9,751 bases of DNA from CAMYMG01 sp038259455 (lineage in GTDB: Bacteria > Pseudomonadota > Alphaproteobacteria > Rhizobiales > Rhizobiaceae): NCBI GenBank assembly GCA_038259455.1, contig JBBSOT010000177.1, positions 1 through 9,751 of the forward strand, in the 5' to 3' direction. A model generated the notes under the pieces. That model worked only from the letters and a program-made list of their open reading frames with translations, was not told the DNA's origin and did no database searches. Shown here piece after piece: positions 6,268 through 9,751 of the stretch (the first letter of the stretch is position 1; each line of letters starts with the position of its first letter). Both the position numbers and the translations under genes were made by a program.

Positions 6268-7143
6268 ATGAAAAACGCGACAATCACCCAGGCGATGATC
6301 GACGCTTACGATGAATATACGCATCTGACGCTCGACCGGCGCGGTTTCATGGAAAAGCTGACGAAACTGGCCGGATCAGGCGCGGCGGCAGCGACGATCG
6401 CACCCTTGCTTTCGGCCAATCCCGCAGCCGCCGAGATCGTGGCTCCCGACGATGCCAGGCTTACCGGCACGGATGTCACCTGGGCGGGCGGGCAAGGTGA
6501 GATGATGGGCTACCTCGTGCACCCGACCGACCAGAGCGGAAAACTGCCGACGGTCATCGTGATCCATGAGAACCGTGGCCTCAATCCTCATATCCGCGAT
6601 GTGGCGCGGCGGATCGCGCTCGAAGGTTTTGTAGCCCTGGCGCCAGATTTTCTGTCGCCGCTCGGCGGCACGCCGGCTGACGAGGACAAGGCGCGAGAGA
6701 TGTTCGGCCAGCTCGACGCGGCGCAGACAGCGGCGAACGGCGTCGCGACGGTTGCCTTTCTCAAGGATCACGAACTGGGAAACGGCAAGGTCGGCGCAGT
6801 GGGGTTCTGCTGGGGCGGCGGCACGGTCAACGCCCTGGCGGTCGCAACCCCGGAACTGGACGCTGGAGTCGCCTATTACGGGCGGCAGGCCGAGGCAGCC
6901 GATGTGCCGAAGATCGAGGCGGCGCTTCTGCTGCACTATGCCGGTCAGGACGAGCGCATCAATGCCGGCATCGACGCATACAAGGAGGCGCTCGAAGCGG
7001 CTGGCACCGACTACACCATCCATGTCTATGATGGCGTGCAGCATGCCTTCAACAATGACACATCGGCGGCCCGCTACGACGAGGCGGCAGCCAAGCTTGC
7101 CTGGGAAAGGACCATCGCCTTCTTCAAGGACAAGCTGGCGTGA
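6268..7143 (+). CDS. Dienelactone hydrolase family protein with Tat signal
   Basis: A 291-residue alpha/beta hydrolase of the dienelactone hydrolase (carboxymethylenebutenolidase) family. The likely catalytic triad is Cys181 in GFCWGG, Asp228 in GQDERI and His259 in VQHAFNN; Glu101 in IHENRGL is the family's characteristic Glu near the nucleophile. The N-terminus has an unusual 20-residue leader before a twin-arginine-like motif (LDRRGFMEKL, 22-31), then a hydrophobic Ala-rich stretch ending in NPAAAEI near residue 55. This suggests folded export to the periplasm. The family classically opens dienelactone to maleylacetate in chloroaromatic breakdown, but no aromatic-degradation genes are nearby, so the substrate is unknown. 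GGGAG lies about seven bases before the ATG. It is the only plus-strand gene, divergent from the L,D-transpeptidase and convergent with the response regulator. Confidence 0.9.
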   Translation: MKNATITQAMIDAYDEYTHLTLDRRGFMEKLTKLAGSGAAAATIAPLLSANPAAAEIVAPDDARLTGTDVTWAGGQGEMMGYLVHPTDQSGKLPTVIVIHENRGLNPHIRDVARRIALEGFVALAPDFLSPLGGTPADEDKAREMFGQLDAAQTAANGVATVAFLKDHELGNGKVGAVGFCWGGGTVNALAVATPELDAGVAYYGRQAEAADVPKIEAALLLHYAGQDERINAGIDAYKEALEAAGTDYTIHVYDGVQHAFNNDTSAARYDEAAAKLAWERTIAFFKDKLA

Positions 7144-7156
7144 GCCGCGTCACGCC
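7137..7156. terminator. Hairpin spanning two convergent stop codons
   Basis: GGCGTGA (7137-7143) and TCACGCC (7150-7156) are perfect complements with a 6-base loop. The right arm's partner contains the TGA of the dienelactone hydrolase and the left arm's partner contains the TGA of the response regulator, so the whole 6-base intergenic gap is the loop. Outer pairs extend it slightly (7135 with 7158). No strong T-run follows on either strand, so terminator strength is uncertain. Confidence 0.4.
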
Positions 7157-7608
7157 GGTTGACGGCCGCCGCCGCACCAATCCGAGGCGTAGGCCGGCGA
7201 CAGTGTGAACCCGACCGGCAGCTCGCTGACCGGCGGCGGCCTGCGGACGCCCTCCTGCAGGTAGCGCAATGCGGACGTCACGCCGTTCAGCGTATAGGGC
7301 TTGGCAATGACACCGATGGCGCCGACGAAGCTGTCGGGAATGCGTTTAGGGTTCGCGGTCATGAACACGACGGCCGAGAGCTCCTTGTCGGCAATATATT
7401 GTGCGACCTCGATGCCTGTCGGGCCATCGATCAGGTGGACGTCAACGAGCGCAATGTCGGCGCCCAGTTCGTCCGCCATTGTCAGCGCCTCCTCGGAGGA
7501 AATGGCCCACCCGGCGACCGAGTGGCCAGCGTCTTCCACCAGCGCCTCCAGCTCCATGGCGAGCAAGGCTTCATCTTCCACGATCAGTACTCGAAGCGAA
7601 TCATCCAC
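7150..7608 (-). CDS. Single-domain response regulator (LovR-like)
   Basis: A 152-residue stand-alone receiver domain without an output domain. Key residues are visible: acidic pocket Glu11-Asp12-Glu13 (IVEDE), phospho-acceptor Asp56 in LVDVH, Thr84 in FMTAN and Lys103 in AKPYT. The last ~30 residues are a Pro/Gly-rich tail. The start is GTG at 7608, overlapping the kinase stop by 8 bases (GTGGATGA), with AAGGGAG nine bases upstream; this argues for coupled translation with the LOV kinase. In Caulobacter a single-domain receiver, LovR, lies next to the LOV kinase LovK and tunes the general stress response; the same arrangement here suggests it is a phosphate partner or sink for the kinase. It is the last gene of the unit, ending at the convergent hairpin. 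Confidence 0.9.
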   Translation of the reverse strand: MDDSLRVLIVEDEALLAMELEALVEDAGHSVAGWAISSEEALTMADELGADIALVDVHLIDGPTGIEVAQYIADKELSAVVFMTANPKRIPDSFVGAIGVIAKPYTLNGVTSALRYLQEGVRRPPPVSELPVGFTLSPAYASDWCGGGRQPA

Positions 7609-8746
7609 GAGCCTTGGCTCCCTTGTCTGTTGGCATTCTTATGTCGACGACTGTGCCGGGTCCGGCATCCTTCCAGCCGATGTCGGCGCGCAACTGTCTT
7701 GACAGGGACTTGATCAGGCGCAGACCGAAAGAATCTGATCCGCCGCTGTCGCCCATGCCAACGCCGTTGTCGGCAATCTGCAGCACGAGCCTGTCGTTAT
7801 CCGACCGCAGCCGCGCGGCAACCTTGCCCTTGTGGCTGTCAGGCATGCCCGTGAAGGCATGCTTGATCGTGTTGGTAACGAGTTCATTGACGATGAGCGC
7901 AAGCGGCGCGGCCCTGTCGGCCGATATGACGACGGGCTCGAGATCAAGATCGTGCTCAAGCTGCTGCCCGGACGCGGCGACAAGATCAACGACGAGATCG
8001 CGGATGAAATCGGCGACGTCGAAGGTTGACACGTTGTCCGATTGATAAAGGCGACGATGCACGGTGCTCAGCGCCTCGATGCGCGTCAGGGCGGCTGCCA
8101 GCGAAGCGCGCGTCGCTTCGTCGGACATGGAACGGCTTTGCATCGTCAGAAGCGACGAGATCATCTGAAGGTTGTTCTTTACGCGGTGATCGACCTCGTG
8201 CAGCAGGGCCTTCTGCGTTTCGAGCGCCAGTTCGAGTTCCTGCGTGCGCTCCCTGACAGCAATCTCGAACATGGCATTGTCGTCGCGGATGCGCTTCTCA
8301 GAGGTTTTGCGGTCCGTCACGTCGAGTTGAGAGGCGAAATAGAACAGCAGTTCGCCGCTTTCGTTAGAGACCGGGCTGATGAACAGCGCGTTCCAGAAGG
8401 TGCTTCCATCCTTCCTGTAGTTGAGGATGTCGATGCTTACGTCCTTGCGCGCCGCGATCTGGTCGCGCAGCGTCTGGACGGCGGCCTCTTCCGTCAGCGG
8501 TCCCTGCAGGAAACGGCAGTTCCTGCCAATGACTTCCGAGCGCTCGTATCCGGTCAGCTTCAGGAATGCGTCGTTGACGAAGACGATCGGATTGTCGCGC
8601 CTGCGCGGATCGGTGATGATCATCGACATGCGCGTCGCCCGAATGGCCGCGGCAAACGGATCTCCCTTGCCCTGTTCGGCGTGCAGGTCATCCGTCATGT
8701 GCCAGTCGTCGGCCGTCAGTGGCGTTTTTGCATCCATCATTGTCAT
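7601..8746 (-). CDS. LOV-domain blue-light sensor histidine kinase (HisKA_2; LovK / Brucella LOV-HK-like)
   Basis: A 381-residue soluble kinase. A PAS/LOV domain at about 32-146 carries the LOV signature GRNCRFLQG (74-82), with Cys77 as the flavin-adduct cysteine, plus NYRKDGSTFWN (109-119) and Gln140 in FASQLDV, all flavin-contact positions. A linker helix (~146-180) leads to a HisKA_2 dimerisation region with phospho-acceptor His187 in VDHRVKNNLQ. The ATPase domain has its N-box at NELVTNTIKHAF (287-298) and a G-box at DNGVGM (326-331). There are no membrane segments, so it should be cytoplasmic. Known relatives are Caulobacter LovK and Brucella LOV-HK, which feed blue-light signals into the PhyR/EcfG general stress response. 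The start is unsure: ATGs at 8746, 8740 and 8737 lie close together and the ribosome-binding site is weak. It forms an operon with the downstream single-domain receiver. Confidence 0.93.
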   Translation of the reverse strand: MTMMDAKTPLTADDWHMTDDLHAEQGKGDPFAAAIRATRMSMIITDPRRRDNPIVFVNDAFLKLTGYERSEVIGRNCRFLQGPLTEEAAVQTLRDQIAARKDVSIDILNYRKDGSTFWNALFISPVSNESGELLFYFASQLDVTDRKTSEKRIRDDNAMFEIAVRERTQELELALETQKALLHEVDHRVKNNLQMISSLLTMQSRSMSDEATRASLAAALTRIEALSTVHRRLYQSDNVSTFDVADFIRDLVVDLVAASGQQLEHDLDLEPVVISADRAAPLALIVNELVTNTIKHAFTGMPDSHKGKVAARLRSDNDRLVLQIADNGVGMGDSGGSDSFGLRLIKSLSRQLRADIGWKDAGPGTVVDIRMPTDKGAKARG

Positions 8747-8767
8747 CCAATTTTTTCGTGGAGGACA

Positions 8768-8792
8768 AACGTTGTCGACGCTCGATGGTTCA
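8768..8792 (-). promoter_or_regulatory. Candidate EcfG (general stress sigma) promoter for the LOV kinase
   Basis: On the minus strand, TGAAC (8792-8788), a 16-base spacer and CGTT (8771-8768) match the alphaproteobacterial EcfG consensus GGAAC-N16/17-CGTT at all but one position. The RNA would start roughly 15 bases before the kinase ATG. This matches the known tie between LOV kinases and the general stress response, but a one-mismatch hit can occur by chance. Confidence 0.35.
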
Positions 8793-8836
8793 ACTTAATG
8801 GTTTAAAACGGCTCGAACCTGACAGTGAATAACGAA

Positions 8837-8866
8837 AATAAATTTTTTAATTCAAGCGCTTGTCAA
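8837..8866 (-). promoter_or_regulatory. Candidate housekeeping promoter for the LOV kinase unit
   Basis: A perfect TTGACA (minus strand 8866-8861) is followed after 18 bases by TTTATT (8842-8837) within the most AT-rich patch of the window. The -35 overlaps a 10-base palindrome, CAAGCGCTTG (8853-8862), that could be an operator. The RNA would carry about 85 bases of leader. The -10 is weak. Confidence 0.35.
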
Positions 8867-8957
8867 AATGACGCACAACCGTCAATTCGCAACGATCAGC
8901 GTACTCAGAACGCTGGGCGACCAACGGTACGGCAAATCGGAGCGCCTGGGCCGCCGC

Positions 8958-9254
8958 TTACGATGCGGCCACGCCGCGGCGCGAACGCGCCTGCCGGATA
9001 ATAGCGCGCCACCTTATCATCTCGATGGGAATCGGCTGGTGGTTGTCGGCAATGCGGTAGATCTCGTTGTCGAGATTTTTCAGGGTGCGCCAGAAATCAT
9101 AATCGCTGATGCGCGGGTCGCCTGCGAGCCGATTGGCCGCCGCGCCGATATCCTGTTTCATCCCTGCCTCAAGCCTGATCGTCAACCCGGTGCCGTCCCT
9201 GGATGCCTTGTCGGACGAGTCGAGCGTCAGGATCAATGGCAGCAATTTCGGCAT
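8958..9254 (-). CDS. Hypothetical protein, 98 residues
   Basis: I do not recognise this protein. It starts MPKLLPLILTLDSS, a mildly hydrophobic stretch too short and unstructured for a confident signal peptide, and is otherwise mixed and soluble-looking, with aromatic-rich YDFWRTLKNLDNEIY in the middle and a basic C-terminus. Codon use with high third-position GC is like its neighbours, and it lies in the same direction as the genes on both sides, 65 bases after the thioesterase stop, so it is more plausible than the opposite-strand frame over the same DNA. The ATG at 9254 has only GGGG directly abutting it; a second ATG at 9161 (MKQDIGAAAN) has GAGG five bases upstream and is an alternative start giving 67 residues. 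Confidence 0.55.
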   Translation of the reverse strand: MPKLLPLILTLDSSDKASRDGTGLTIRLEAGMKQDIGAAANRLAGDPRISDYDFWRTLKNLDNEIYRIADNHQPIPIEMIRWRAIIRQARSRRGVAAS

Positions 9255-9295
9255 CCCCGTTAATTTTTCAGTAAGGTTAATGAAAGCTCAAAAAA

Positions 9296-9301
9296 CCTCC
9301 T
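9296..9301 (-). promoter_or_regulatory. Orphan AGGAGG followed by T6
   Basis: On the minus strand a perfect AGGAGG is preceded by CCTC, so it can fold as a tiny CCTC/GAGG stem, and is followed by TTTTTT. It lies between the thioesterase stop and the small hypothetical gene. It is too far (over 40 bases) from the ATG at 9254 to be its ribosome-binding site, and the stem is too short for a firm terminator call. Either role is speculative. Confidence 0.2.
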
Positions 9302-9319
9302 GAGGATGCCTGCCACGGT

Positions 9320-9751
9320 TCAGGTCTTGCGCCTGATCGCGATTGAGCGGCCGGCCCGCTCCGGTGCGGGCAGCGAGGCATGAGCGGCCCGCATGGCCTC
9401 GACCCCTGTCATGATGTCGGAAGGGAAGACCGCGACTTTGGGGCCGGTCATGTCGATGTGCAGCGACAGGCTCTCCGATGTCGCGGCGAGCCAGCCGTCG
9501 ACGTGGCGGATTTCCTGATAGGCGCGCAGGCGCTTGTCATCATGGTCGAGCAGTTGGAAGCTTGCGGTGACCTTGTCGCCGAGATGCAGTTCCTGCACGT
9601 AGCAGATATGGACCTCGGCGGTGTAGATGGTCAGCTGTCGCTCTTTGGCATAGGCGGGGCCGAGCCCCATTACCTCGAACGCGTCGTCGGAGCACCGGTC
9701 GAACAGCACGTTATAGTACGCCATGTTGAGATGGCCGTTATAGTCGATCCA
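9320..9751 (-). CDS. Hot-dog fold acyl-CoA thioesterase, C-terminal part (right edge)
   Basis: 143 residues are visible, running off the right edge. The frame begins WIDYNGHLNMAYYNVLFDR, the 4-hydroxybenzoyl-CoA-thioesterase-type hot-dog motif D-x-N-G-H-x-N-x-x-x-Y; the Asp (third visible residue) is the likely catalytic residue. The rest (IYTAEVHICYVQELHLGDKV, FQLLDHDDKRL) follows the hot-dog strand pattern. The overall sequence is close to rhizobial thioesterases placed in carnitine/betainyl-CoA catabolism, but the neighbouring genes that would confirm that lie beyond the window. The true start is outside the window; the internal ATG at 9724 is not the start because it would remove the catalytic Asp. 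Confidence 0.85.
   Translation of the reverse strand, partial: WIDYNGHLNMAYYNVLFDRCSDDAFEVMGLGPAYAKERQLTIYTAEVHICYVQELHLGDKVTASFQLLDHDDKRLRAYQEIRHVDGWLAATSESLSLHIDMTGPKVAVFPSDIMTGVEAMRAAHASLPAPERAGRSIAIRRKT

Noticed and set aside
8868..9263. Plus-strand frame of 131 residues over the small hypothetical gene
   Set aside because: Arg-rich with low-quality composition and no ribosome-binding site; the minus-strand frame fits local gene order and codon use better.

Overview
The window reads as GC-rich alphaproteobacterial chromosome, most likely Rhizobiales and close to Mesorhizobium. This rests on gene content and style: a DUF2778 (Tlde1-like) protein, a UvrD with a glycine-rich tail, a LOV/HisKA_2 sensor kinase paired with a lone receiver, and a carnitine-pathway-type thioesterase. 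I saw no phage, transposase, CRISPR, rRNA or tRNA genes. Nearly everything is on the minus strand; the one plus-strand gene is a dienelactone hydrolase.

Left part (1-2019): the N-terminus of a PhnA-type small protein runs off the left edge. A gene-free stretch (42-391) follows. It carries two inverted copies of a ~33-base motif around two GC-rich hairpins, which looks like a small non-coding mobile or mosaic element. Next is a membrane-anchored DUF2778 L,D-transpeptidase-like protein.

Centre (2020-6045): a full uvrD/pcrA helicase holds an unusual ~45-residue low-complexity insertion between helicase motifs II and III. At the edge of that insertion is a perfect 11-bp hairpin followed by six T on the antisense strand. 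Upstream of uvrD is a two-gene unit: a Tat- or Sec-exported YkuD L,D-transpeptidase whose stop codon overlaps the start of a Pal-like OmpA lipoprotein. With the DUF2778 protein this makes three envelope/peptidoglycan genes around uvrD.

Right part (6046-9751): a Tat-signal dienelactone hydrolase (+) converges on a two-gene photosensory unit (-), a LOV-domain HisKA_2 histidine kinase followed by a single-domain response regulator that starts at GTG inside the kinase stop. A sequence close to the EcfG general-stress sigma consensus lies just before the kinase. Farther right are a small unrecognised protein and the C-terminal part of a hot-dog thioesterase cut by the right edge.

The most original signals are the in-frame, palindrome-containing insertion in uvrD (possibly an RPE-like protein-coding repeat), the antisense terminator-like hairpin beside it, and the inverted-repeat element at 80-351.
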